Assembly (NCBI RefSeq): GCF_017302315.1
Contig: NZ_JAFLDT010000003.1
Span: forward strand, 62,001-126,000
Length of the DNA: 64,000 nt
Origin: Zoogloea sp.
GTDB taxonomy: Bacteria; Pseudomonadota; Gammaproteobacteria; Burkholderiales; Rhodocyclaceae
Direction: 5' to 3'
Part shown: in pieces, positions 27,916 through 36,453 of the stretch
How the letters are laid out: every line of letters starts with the position of its first letter
Numbering within the stretch: position 1 is the stretch's first letter
Position numbers and translations under genes: made by a program
Notes under the pieces: model-generated
The model's database searches: none
What the model was told of the DNA's origin: nothing
Seen by the model: the letters and a program-made list of their open reading frames with translations, nothing else

Positions 27916-28371
27916 ATGTCCACCCCTGTTCTTGATCCGGCATCTGAATCGACACTGCGCCAACGTAGCTGTGCCGGCGTTTTGCGCTGTGCCCTCCTGG
28001 GCAATCTCCAGGATGCCGCAGAAGCCATCGGTCGATGTGTTGCCGGCCACGACAGGGACACCGTGCTTGCCCTGCCGGCACTGCGGGAAGAAATAATGAC
28101 CTCCCTGGAGGTCATGCGCGAAAGCGTGATGGCCTTGCCCGAGGCGGACAAGGCCGACATGCCCGACGTGCCGTGGGCCGCATGGGAGGGCATGCGCCTG
28201 GTCGTAGGCGGATCGGCGCGAGAATGGCGTGATCAGGTGTGGGCCGTGATCCACGAGCTTGTACCGACAACCTTGCAAGGTGTCACGCGCCACCTCGGCC
28301 TGCTCAATGGCAGGCCGACGGTAAATCGCAACAGCCCGCCCGGCAAGCTGCCGCCCGAACGGGTGTCCTGA
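27916..28371 (+). CDS. Hypothetical protein, 151 aa
   Basis: No family is recognised. The frame is open from 27787, but the ATG at 27916 gives a more ordinary soluble protein (MSTPVLDPASES...). The composition is Ala/Glu/Arg-rich with predicted helices, a Trp-rich middle (VPWAAWEGMRLVVGG, WRDQVWAVIHELVP) and a basic, Pro-rich tail. No signal peptide or membrane helix is seen. It ends one base before the convergent prc stop. Ribosome-site support is weak, so the start is uncertain, but codon use is like that of its neighbours. Confidence 0.6.
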   Translation: MSTPVLDPASESTLRQRSCAGVLRCALLGNLQDAAEAIGRCVAGHDRDTVLALPALREEIMTSLEVMRESVMALPEADKADMPDVPWAAWEGMRLVVGGSAREWRDQVWAVIHELVPTTLQGVTRHLGLLNGRPTVNRNSPPGKLPPERVS

Positions 28372-30504
28372 TCAGCGAAGCGTTTCCGCCGACTGCAAGC
28401 CCGACTTTTGGGCCAGCTGCGGACGCGCATTGATGATTTCGGCCTCGTCGGCCACGATGCGGGCAGCCTCATCCAGAAGAACATCCTTTACGTCCTTGCG
28501 GGCTTTTTCAGCGGCAAGGTCGGCAGCGAGGCTGCGTTCTCCCGTCTGCAGTCCGTCGTCGCGCAGGGCTGCAGCCAGCTTGTCCTTGCCATCAATCTTC
28601 TCCCTGGCCTTCAGGCGTGCCTCACGCGCCTCCTTTTCCTTGCGCCGTTCAGCCTCGTTGAGGGAAATGGTGCGGGTTTCACGCAGCCGCTTGACCTCGG
28701 CAACGTCGTCGAGCAAAGCCTGAAAGCTCTTGTCCTTTGCGATGCGCGCCTGATGCCGACTCTGCAGGGCCGGCACGACCTCTTTCAAGGTGCCGACCGG
28801 CCGGAAGCTGGCGGCGTCAATCTGGGTCCAGGGCAGGGCATTGTCATAGCTGGACTCACCCTGGGCGTCGGGGTCGGCAACCGACGGGAAGCGGATATCG
28901 GGCATCACGCCTTTTAGCTGCGTGGTTCCCCCATTTACCCGGAAAAACTGGGCCACGGTCATCTTCAGATCGCCAAACTTGGGTTTGTCGTTCTTGGCCA
29001 CATCATCGAGGTTGATCAGGGTCTGCACCGTACCCTTGCCAAAGCTCTGCTCGCCGAGTATCGGGGCACGGCCGTAGTCCTGGAGCGCCGCCGCGAAGAT
29101 CTCCGAAGCCGAAGCAGAGCCCCGGTTGATCAGCACCGCCATCGGGCCGGCCCAGGCTACACCCGGGTTCTCATCGCTCTCCACGCCAATGCGGCCGTCG
29201 GGACGGCGCTGCTGAACCACCGGCCCCTTGTCGATGAACAGTCCGGTGAGTTCAACCGCCTCCCGCAGGGAGCCACCACCGTTGTTGCGCAGATCCATCA
29301 GCAGGCCGTCGACCTTGTCCTTCTTCAACTCGTCGATCAACCGCACCACATCCCGGCTGGCACTGCGAAAATCCTTGTCACCACGGCGCCGGCCTTCGAA
29401 ATCCTCGTAGAACGCGGGGAGGGTGATCACACCAATCTTGCGCAGGGTAGGGCCTTCGCCAATGCGGATCACCGATTTTCGCGCGGCCTGCTCCTCGAGC
29501 TTGATCTTGTCCCGTATCAGGGGCACCTGCTTGTGCTTGCCGTCGGGGCCAGCCTCAGCGGGCAGGATGTCGAGCACGACGCGCGTGTCCTTGGTGCCGC
29601 GGATCAGTTTGACGACCTCATCCACGCGCGCGCCGACCACATCGGCAACCGCCCCCTCGGCCTGACCGACGCCCACGATGCGGTCACCCACGGCGAGTTT
29701 CCCCGACTTGGCCGCCGGGCCGCCCGGCACCAATTCCCTGATGGTGATGTACTCGTCGCGCTCCTGCAGCACGGCGCCGATCCCCACCAGGGAGAGGCGC
29801 ATGGAGATATCGAAATCGTCGGATGCGCTGCGCCCCAGATAGTTGGTATGGGGCTCGATGGACATGGCATACGCGTTCATGAATATCTGGAACACGTCAT
29901 CGCTCTTGTTGCGTGCTGACCGGGCCAGATAGTTGTCGTAGCGCTTTTCAAGGGTCTCGCGGATGAGCTTGTCGTCCTTGCCGGCCAGCTTGAGACGCAG
30001 CCAATCGTTCTTCACGCGCTTGCGCCACAGGTCGCGGACTTCCGCGTCGTCCTTAGGCCAGGGCGCCTTCTCGCGCATGTAGGGGTAGCTTTCCCGGGTG
30101 TCGAATTCGAAACCCTGCTTCAGAACCTCTCTGGCGTGGGTCAGCCGTTCGACAGTGCGTTGCTCGTAACGCTGGAAAATGGCAAACGGGATGGCCAGAT
30201 TACCCCGCTGGATCGCGTCATCAAGGCGCGTGCGGGCGTCCGAAAAGCTGTCGATGTCGGCCTGGGTGAAGAACAGCCGCTCCGGGTCGAGCGCTTTGAG
30301 ATAGCGTTCGAAGATCTTCTCCGACATGGCGTCGTCAAGGGGCTGGGTCTTGTAGTGGTAACGTCCCAGCAGTTGAGCGCTCAGGTAAGCCGTCTGGGCA
30401 TGTTCAACGGTCGGTGCAAGACGGGCGGGCGCAGGCGCCTCCAGCGAGGCGGCAGGTGCGGCAAAAGCGGTTGCCACCAGAGCCCAGATCAACCTTTTGT
30501 TCAC
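28372..30504 (-). CDS. prc: Carboxy-terminal processing protease Prc/Tsp
   Basis: A 710-residue periplasmic protease with a signal peptide (MNKRLIWALVATAFAAPAAS). An N-terminal helical domain is followed by a PDZ domain (about 230-330, starting at VGIGAVLQERDEYITIRELV) and the S41 catalytic domain. The nucleophile Ser is in NRGSASASEIFA and the general-base Lys in GEQSFGKGTVQ, the Ser/Lys dyad of the family. A charged C-terminal DUF3340 region (about 560-700) follows. Prc trims or degrades periplasmic proteins from their C-termini. It stands alone and faces the hypothetical gene. Confidence 0.95.
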   Translation of the reverse strand: MNKRLIWALVATAFAAPAASLEAPAPARLAPTVEHAQTAYLSAQLLGRYHYKTQPLDDAMSEKIFERYLKALDPERLFFTQADIDSFSDARTRLDDAIQRGNLAIPFAIFQRYEQRTVERLTHAREVLKQGFEFDTRESYPYMREKAPWPKDDAEVRDLWRKRVKNDWLRLKLAGKDDKLIRETLEKRYDNYLARSARNKSDDVFQIFMNAYAMSIEPHTNYLGRSASDDFDISMRLSLVGIGAVLQERDEYITIRELVPGGPAAKSGKLAVGDRIVGVGQAEGAVADVVGARVDEVVKLIRGTKDTRVVLDILPAEAGPDGKHKQVPLIRDKIKLEEQAARKSVIRIGEGPTLRKIGVITLPAFYEDFEGRRRGDKDFRSASRDVVRLIDELKKDKVDGLLMDLRNNGGGSLREAVELTGLFIDKGPVVQQRRPDGRIGVESDENPGVAWAGPMAVLINRGSASASEIFAAALQDYGRAPILGEQSFGKGTVQTLINLDDVAKNDKPKFGDLKMTVAQFFRVNGGTTQLKGVMPDIRFPSVADPDAQGESSYDNALPWTQIDAASFRPVGTLKEVVPALQSRHQARIAKDKSFQALLDDVAEVKRLRETRTISLNEAERRKEKEAREARLKAREKIDGKDKLAAALRDDGLQTGERSLAADLAAEKARKDVKDVLLDEAARIVADEAEIINARPQLAQKSGLQSAETLR

Positions 30505-30655
30505 TCAATCACTCCACGACGTTCATTGATAGCTCGATCCGCGGGAAGCTACATGCTTCCGGCTTCCCAGTCGACAGCTAAATAGTGTGAACGTGCGTCA
30601 GAGTTTCCATGCCCGAGTGACAAACGCGCTGCCGCCCGGGCGCGGGTATCCGGGG

Positions 30656-31036
30656 TCAATCGAAGGCAGGCAGACTGGGCTTGGCAACGGGCCGGCCGGC
30701 CGCCGCCCAAGTGTCGAATCCACCGGCCAGGGACTGCACGTGCAGATAGCCCATTTCCTGCAGGGAGCGGGCGGCCAGCGCGGCACGGCCTCCGGTCTTG
30801 CAGTACAACACGATCTTCAGATCACGATTGCTCAGCTCGGGTGTTCCCCCAAGCTTGAACTCCAGCATCCCCCGGGAAACGTGAACGGCGCCGGGCAGGT
30901 GACCCGCTGCAAACTCGTCAGCTTCTCTTACATCCAGCAATACATCAGCGTCACGGATAGCTTGCTCGGCCTCATCGAGGGAGACTTCGCGGATGAGGGC
31001 CTTGGCGGCCATGACCAGATCGTGGGGCGTTTTCAT
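30656..31036 (-). CDS. Single-domain rhodanese-like protein
   Basis: A protein of about 126 residues forming one rhodanese domain, with LLDVREADEFAAGHLPGAVHV and the active-site loop CKTGGRA (catalytic Cys followed by a typical loop). Such proteins transfer sulfane sulfur or act in sulfur handling. ATG 31036 has a GAGGA site in front and removes a 20-residue extension that would be poor in protein-like features. It is divergent from the riboswitch-controlled nrd operon, with no visible link to it. Confidence 0.85.
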   Translation of the reverse strand: MKTPHDLVMAAKALIREVSLDEAEQAIRDADVLLDVREADEFAAGHLPGAVHVSRGMLEFKLGGTPELSNRDLKIVLYCKTGGRAALAARSLQEMGYLHVQSLAGGFDTWAAAGRPVAKPSLPAFD

Positions 31037-31309
31037 GGGAATCCTCTTGTGTTGATATCGAGCGGCCGAATGACCACGAGCGCAGAATATTAGCAAATAA
31101 TGATTTATTCTTTGGCCGATTACGACCGCAGCCTTGCACGAGGATAGATGTCAGGGGTTCGGGACGAGCCCATCATCTCCGACTTTCCTGCATTCCCGAC
31201 GCTGAGCGCGAAACGGCGTGCGCGGCATATATAGTTAGAATCCGGAAATATTGAACTATATGTAGTGCGGTTGTTGACGAAACGGGGGGCCCATCTGCAT
31301 ACTGCAGGC

Positions 31310-31492
31310 GTTGTTGGTTCCCACTACCAAGGGGATTAAAAGGGAATCCGGTGCCAGGTTCAGACCTGTAACCCGGAGCTGCCCCCGCAACTGTCATCGG
31401 TGAGTGCACCACTCCCACTTTGCCACTGGACGGCGGTATGTGTCCGGGAAGGCTGGTGGTGCATGCTGACCCGAGAGCCAGGAGACCTGCCA
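31310..31492 (+). ncRNA. Cobalamin (B12) riboswitch
   Basis: The conserved blocks appear in the right order: AGGGAATCCGGTG at about 31341, AGCTGCCCCCGCAACTGT at 31377, GGGAAGGC at 31446, GACCCGAGAGCC at about 31468, and the B12 box AGCCAGGAGACCTGCC at 31476-31491. It lies upstream of nrdA. In known cases adenosylcobalamin represses class I ribonucleotide reductase genes when a B12-dependent class II enzyme can serve. The 5' boundary is approximate. Confidence 0.93.
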
Positions 31493-31630
31493 CAACCTTC
31501 TTTGCAACAATGGGGCGGGGTGTCCCTGGCGAAAGGTGTGAGCATGTCGAGTTTTTCCGAATGCAGCAGGTCGTCCCCGGGCACGGTGCCGTTTCCGTGC
31601 CGGCGCGGCCTCGCGTTGCCCCTCTGCGCT

Positions 31631-31660
31631 GGACTCTCCGCCCTCCGAACCGGAGAGTCC
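31631..31660 (+). promoter_or_regulatory. Candidate riboswitch expression platform hiding the nrdA ribosome site
   Basis: GGACTCTCCG and CGGAGAGTCC form a perfect 10-bp stem with a 10-base loop. The 3' arm holds GGAGAG, which would be the ribosome-binding site of a TTG start at 31663. The stem could therefore block translation when cobalamin is bound. CTTTGTCC follows, too weak a T run for a clear terminator. Confidence 0.6.
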
Positions 31661-31662
31661 CT

Positions 31663-34428
31663 TTGTCCTCGAACGTCCTAGCCCTCAATGCAGGCACCGA
31701 GCCCTCGCTCGTAGCCTTCCAGGTAATTCGTCGCAACGCCGCCGTCGTCGCCTTCGATCCGGAGAAGATCTCCGTGGCGATGACCAAGGCTTTCCTCGCC
31801 GTGGAGGGAAGCCAGAGTGCCGGCTCTTCCCGCGTGCGGGAAGTCGTGGCGCGCCTTACCGACGTGGTGGTGCGCTCCCTGACCCGGCGCCTGCCCGACG
31901 GGGGCACCGTGCACATCGAGGACATCCAGGACCAGGTGGAACTGGCCCTGATGCGCTCCGGCGAGCACGATGTAGCCCGTGCCTACGTCCTTTACCGGGA
32001 GCGCCGTGCCGAGGAACGGGCCGCCCGATTAGTGGCGACCGTCCCAACTTCCGTATTGCACGTGATGGAGAACGGAGACAGACGCCCCCTCGATGTCGCC
32101 GGTCTGCGAGCGGTATGCGCAGCCGCCTGTATCGGGCTGGAGGAGAGCGTATCGGCAGATCTGATCCTTGAGCACGCCCTGCGCAATCTGTACGACGGGG
32201 TCGCGGTGGAGGAAGTCACCCAGGCCCTGATCCTGTCGGCCCGCAGTCTCATCGAGACGGACCCGGGCTACGACTACGCCACCGCGCGCCTGCTGCTGGC
32301 AAGGCTGGTGCAGGAGGTGCTGGGTCGTCCGGTGCCCACCGAACAGATGGGCGCCGCCTGCACGGACTATCTTCCCCACTTCATCCGGAAAGGGATCGGG
32401 GCAGAGCTGCTCGACCCGCGCCTTGCCGAGTTCGATCTGGACCGGCTCGCCGCCGCGATCCGACCCGAGCGGGATCGGCTCTTCGGCTACCTGGGCCTTC
32501 AGACCCTCTACGACCGCTACTTCCTGCACATCGACGGCCAGCGCATCGAGCTGCCGCAGATCTTCTTCATGCGTGTGGCCATGGGGCTGGCCCTCGGCGA
32601 GATCGACCGGGAGGCGCGGGCCATCGAGTTCTACGACCTGATCTCGAGCTTCGATTTCATGTGCTCCACGCCGACCCTATTCAACAGCGGCACCCTGCAT
32701 TCCCAGCTGTCCTCCTGCTACCTGACCACGGTGGCCGACGATCTGGAAGGCATCTACCAGTCCATCAAGGAAAACGCCTTGCTGCAGAAGTACGCCGGTG
32801 GCCTGGGCAACGACTGGACACCGGTGCGCGCCCTGGGGAGCCGCATCAAGGGTACCAACGGCCAGAGCCAGGGGGTGATTCCCTTCCTCAAGGTGGTCAA
32901 TGACACCGCGGTGGCGGTGAATCAGGGCGGCAAGCGCAAGGGGGCCGTGTGTGCCTATCTGGAAACCTGGCACCTGGACATCGAGGAGTTCCTGGAGCTG
33001 CGCAAGAACACCGGCGACGAGCGCCGCCGCACCCACGACATGAACACCGCCAACTGGATTCCCGACCTCTTCATGAAGCGGGTCCACGAGAACGCGGAGT
33101 GGACGCTCTTCTCGCCGTCGGACGTACCCGACCTGCACGACAAATACGGGCAGACCTTCGAAACCGCCTACCTTGCCTACGAAGCCCGTGCCGAGGCCGG
33201 CGAGATCCGCCTCTTCAAGAAGCTGCCCGCCGTCCAGCTGTGGCGCAAGATGCTGACCATGCTGTTCGAGACCGGGCATCCCTGGATCACCTTCAAGGAC
33301 CCGTGCAATCTGCGTTCGCCCCAGCAGCACGTGGGCGTGGTGCACAGTTCCAACCTGTGCACCGAGATCACCCTCAACACCTCCGATGCCGAGACCGCCG
33401 TGTGCAACCTGGGCTCGGTGAACCTGCTCGCCCATCTCACGGACGGCCAGCTCGACCAGGCCAAGCTGGCGCGGACGGTGCAGACCGCCATGCGCATGCT
33501 CGACAACGTGGTGGACATCAACTTCTACGCCACCCCCAAGGCCCGCAACGCCAACCTGCGCCATCGCCCGGTCGGGCTCGGGATCATGGGCTTTGCCGAC
33601 TGCCTGTACCGGCTGGGCATTCCCTACGCCTCGCCTGCCGCGGTGGAGTTTGCCGACGCCAGCATGGAAGCCGTGTGCTTCCAGGCCTACTGGGCGTCGG
33701 CCGAACTGGCGCGGGAGCGGGGGGCTTACTCCAGCTTCCGCGGCAGCCTGTGGGACAAGGGCGTGCTGCCCCATGAATCCCTCGCCATCCTGGGCGCCGC
33801 CCGGGGCGGCTACCTGGAAACCAACCCGGACGTCCGCCTCGACTGGAGCGCCCTCAAGGCCCACATTGCCCGCCATGGCATGCGCAACTCCAACTGCGTG
33901 GCCATTGCCCCCACCGCCACCATCTCCAACATCATCGGCGTGTCAGCCAGCATCGAGCCTGCGTACCAGAACCTCTACGTCAAATCGAACCTGTCCGGCG
34001 AATTCACGGTGGTCAATGAGGCCCTGGTCCGCGACCTGAAGGCCCTCGGCCTGTGGGATCCGGTGATGATCTCCGACCTGAAATACTTCGACGGCTCCCT
34101 GGCGCGCATCGAGCGGGTACCCGACGAACTCAAGGCCCGCTACGCCACCGCCTTCGAGATCGACCCCCGCTGGCTGATCGAGGCCGCCGCCCGGCGCCAG
34201 AAGTGGATCGACCAGGCCCAGTCCCTCAACCTCTACCTGGCCCTGCCGTCCGGCAAAAAGCTCGACAAGCTCTACAAACTGGCCTGGATCCGCGGGCTCA
34301 AGACCACCTACTACCTGCGCACCCTGGGTGCCAGCCAGATGGAAAAGACGGGTGGCACCGAAAGCGGGGGAGGGGAGGAGCCCCGCTTCTGCAGCATCGA
34401 CAATCCGGAATGCGAGGCCTGCCAATGA
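31663..34428 (+). CDS. nrdA: Class Ia ribonucleotide reductase, alpha subunit
   Basis: It reduces ribonucleoside diphosphates to deoxy forms. The N-terminus has an ATP-cone (FQVIRRNAAVVAFDPEKISVA), with a second cone-like segment at about 125-210. The catalytic core shows the redox Cys in SSCYL, the active-site NLCTE (Asn, Cys, Glu), the second Cys in ETAVCNLGS, the tyrosine pair in TTYYLRT for radical transfer, and the C-terminal redox pair CEAC. The TTG at 31663 follows GGAGAG; in-frame ATG codons at 31510 and 31561 would put the hairpin inside the gene, so I prefer TTG. It overlaps the BtuF-like gene by ATGA and lies under a B12 riboswitch. Confidence 0.92.
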   Translation: MSSNVLALNAGTEPSLVAFQVIRRNAAVVAFDPEKISVAMTKAFLAVEGSQSAGSSRVREVVARLTDVVVRSLTRRLPDGGTVHIEDIQDQVELALMRSGEHDVARAYVLYRERRAEERAARLVATVPTSVLHVMENGDRRPLDVAGLRAVCAAACIGLEESVSADLILEHALRNLYDGVAVEEVTQALILSARSLIETDPGYDYATARLLLARLVQEVLGRPVPTEQMGAACTDYLPHFIRKGIGAELLDPRLAEFDLDRLAAAIRPERDRLFGYLGLQTLYDRYFLHIDGQRIELPQIFFMRVAMGLALGEIDREARAIEFYDLISSFDFMCSTPTLFNSGTLHSQLSSCYLTTVADDLEGIYQSIKENALLQKYAGGLGNDWTPVRALGSRIKGTNGQSQGVIPFLKVVNDTAVAVNQGGKRKGAVCAYLETWHLDIEEFLELRKNTGDERRRTHDMNTANWIPDLFMKRVHENAEWTLFSPSDVPDLHDKYGQTFETAYLAYEARAEAGEIRLFKKLPAVQLWRKMLTMLFETGHPWITFKDPCNLRSPQQHVGVVHSSNLCTEITLNTSDAETAVCNLGSVNLLAHLTDGQLDQAKLARTVQTAMRMLDNVVDINFYATPKARNANLRHRPVGLGIMGFADCLYRLGIPYASPAAVEFADASMEAVCFQAYWASAELARERGAYSSFRGSLWDKGVLPHESLAILGAARGGYLETNPDVRLDWSALKAHIARHGMRNSNCVAIAPTATISNIIGVSASIEPAYQNLYVKSNLSGEFTVVNEALVRDLKALGLWDPVMISDLKYFDGSLARIERVPDELKARYATAFEIDPRWLIEAAARRQKWIDQAQSLNLYLALPSGKKLDKLYKLAWIRGLKTTYYLRTLGASQMEKTGGTESGGGEEPRFCSIDNPECEACQ

Positions 34429-35288
34429 CACCGGTACCGCACGCACGCCCGCCCATGAACAGAATGTGGGCATGGCGCGGGATGGCGTCCCGGCATCTTC
34501 GCCTGCTGCTCCTGTGCGTGCTGTGCTCGCCAGGCCTGCTCCAGGCAGCAGAATGCCCGCGCATCATCAGCCAGTCCCCTTATATCAGCCGTGTCGTCGA
34601 CTGGCTGGGGCTGGCACGCTGCATCGTCGGCGTCAGCCGCTACGACGCCATGCCGCTGCCCCATACCGGCGGCGTGATCGACCCGGACGCCCCGGCCATT
34701 GCCGACCTGGAGCCGGATCTGCTCATCTTCTCGGAATGGACGAGCGAGGACGTGGCCCGCAAGGCCACCCCGCCCGGCGCAGCATCGATACGCGTCGGCG
34801 GGTTTCGGGGCATCGCCGGGATGGAGGAGATGATGCGGGATGTCGGCCGGGCTATCGGCGTAAGCGATATCGACCGACGGCTTGCCGCTTTCGATACCGA
34901 CTGGCGCGCAGCAGCCAAGATGGACAGCCGGGGGCGGCGGGTACTGATCCTGTCGGCCTGCGGTCCGGCGCCGTACTCCTACGGCAAGGGCACAACGCTG
35001 CATGAACTGATCTCTGCCGCCGGTTTCCAGGTGGTCGCCGACCACGACAGCATCCGCAACTTCAAGCCCGGCGCCCCCAACGGTGATGTGGCCGCATGGA
35101 TCACCGCCAGGGAGCCCGAGCTCATCCTGGCGCTGCAGGACCGCCGCGCCACCTCCTGCAATCCCGCCGTCGCCAAACCGGGCATTCCCATCCTGCCCCT
35201 GGCTGCCGAGCACTTCACGCACCCGGGCCCCGACTTCCTGGCCGGACTGCGTGAGCTGAGAGAGAAGATCGCCACCTATGGCGAATGA
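34425..35288 (+). CDS. BtuF-like periplasmic cobalamin-binding protein
   Basis: A 287-residue substrate-binding protein of the BtuF/FepB fold. An N-terminal signal (HLRLLLLCVLCSPGLLQAAE) is followed by the two-lobe domain with RIISQSPYISRVVDWLGLARCIVGVSRYD, split here by lobes, plus PDLLIFSEWTSED and a C-terminal lobe. ATG 34425 overlaps the nrdA stop; ATG 34455 is an alternative closer to the signal peptide. It sits between nrdA and nrdB under a cobalamin riboswitch, which strongly suggests a B12 or corrinoid ligand. No BtuC or BtuD partner is encoded nearby. Confidence 0.8.
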   Translation: MTPVPHARPPMNRMWAWRGMASRHLRLLLLCVLCSPGLLQAAECPRIISQSPYISRVVDWLGLARCIVGVSRYDAMPLPHTGGVIDPDAPAIADLEPDLLIFSEWTSEDVARKATPPGAASIRVGGFRGIAGMEEMMRDVGRAIGVSDIDRRLAAFDTDWRAAAKMDSRGRRVLILSACGPAPYSYGKGTTLHELISAAGFQVVADHDSIRNFKPGAPNGDVAAWITAREPELILALQDRRATSCNPAVAKPGIPILPLAAEHFTHPGPDFLAGLRELREKIATYGE

Positions 35289-35303
35289 CCTGGACCCAAG
35301 AAC

Positions 35304-36443
35304 ATGAGTGCCTTCCGTTTCGACGACTGGGAAACCGCCGCCCCAGCCGCTATTGCCCCCTTACCCGGTCAGCCTGCGGCCCCAGCCCCTGCTACGCCCG
35401 CGGGCCACAGTGACGGCAACCCTCCCTCCGCCCATTCCCTGGCCCCGGTGAATGCTGCCGACAAGCGCATCGTCGGTGGCAAGACCGACATCAACCAGCT
35501 GGCGCCCTTCAAGTATCCCTGGGCCTGGGAGTTCTTCCTCAAGGCCAACCGCAACCACTGGACGCCCCTGGAGATCTCCATGGCCCAGGACGTGCACGAC
35601 TACCACCACAAGCTCAACGGCGCCGAACGCCACGTCTTCGAGAACGTGCTGGCCTACCTCACCACCTCCGACATCCTGGCCATGCGCAACATCGGCCTGG
35701 CGGTGATGGAGAAGATGAGCGCCCCCGAGCTGCAGATCTACCAGGCCCGCCAGGTGTATGAGGAAGCCCTGCACACCTGGACCTACCAGCACTGCATCGA
35801 GAGCATCGGCCTCGACCAGCAGGAGATCTATAACCGCTACCGCGTGGTGCCGGCCATCCACGGCAAGATCGCCCTGGCCAACCGGCGCCTGGAACGGGTC
35901 ATGCGCCCCGACTTCGACCTGGCTGACCGGGACAACCTGCACGAATTCGCTCTTTCCTATTTCTTCTTCGCGGCGATCTTCGAAGGCTGCTGGTTCTACA
36001 ACGGCTTCACCCCCATCTTCGCCCTGCAGCGCCGCGGCCTGATGAAGGGCGCCGCCGAACAGCTGCAGTACATCATGCGCGACGAGGTGCTGCACTGCGC
36101 CTTCGGCATCCGGGTGGTGCGCGAACTGCTCAAGGAAGAGAACCTGAGCTTCGACCCGTCCGCCCTGAAGGCCCTGTGGGACGAAGCCGAAGCCGCCGAG
36201 GCCGCTTACGCCGCCTACATCCTGCGTGACCCCATCCTGGGCTACAACGCCGACCTGCACACCCGCCAGTTCCGCTTCATGGCCAACCGCCGGGCCCGCC
36301 AGGTCGGCCTCGCCGAACCCTTCCCCGGTGCCGAGAACGTCCTGCCCTGGCTCGACGAACAGGCCAACCTGCGCAAGGAGAAGAACTTCTTCGAGACGCG
36401 GGTCACCGAGTACCAGACGGGAGGTGCACTGGCCTGGGAGTAG
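35304..36443 (+). CDS. nrdB: Class Ia ribonucleotide reductase, beta (radical) subunit
   Basis: A 379-residue NrdB. The iron ligands and radical Tyr are visible in YEEALHTWTYQHCIESIG, where E-x-x-H is followed by Tyr four residues later as in the E. coli enzyme. Further ligands lie in FFFAAIFEGCWFYNGF and MRDEVLHCAFGIRV. A Pro/Ala-rich N-terminal extension (about 1-50) precedes the core. It follows the BtuF-like gene by 15 bp and shares the riboswitch-controlled transcript with nrdA. Confidence 0.95.
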   Translation: MSAFRFDDWETAAPAAIAPLPGQPAAPAPATPAGHSDGNPPSAHSLAPVNAADKRIVGGKTDINQLAPFKYPWAWEFFLKANRNHWTPLEISMAQDVHDYHHKLNGAERHVFENVLAYLTTSDILAMRNIGLAVMEKMSAPELQIYQARQVYEEALHTWTYQHCIESIGLDQQEIYNRYRVVPAIHGKIALANRRLERVMRPDFDLADRDNLHEFALSYFFFAAIFEGCWFYNGFTPIFALQRRGLMKGAAEQLQYIMRDEVLHCAFGIRVVRELLKEENLSFDPSALKALWDEAEAAEAAYAAYILRDPILGYNADLHTRQFRFMANRRARQVGLAEPFPGAENVLPWLDEQANLRKEKNFFETRVTEYQTGGALAWE

Positions 36444-36453
36444 GGTGGGGCCC

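Noticed and set aside
31420-31662. N-terminal extension of nrdA from upstream start codons
   Set aside because: It would translate through the riboswitch aptamer and the ribosome-site hairpin; the NrdA domain pattern begins after 31663.
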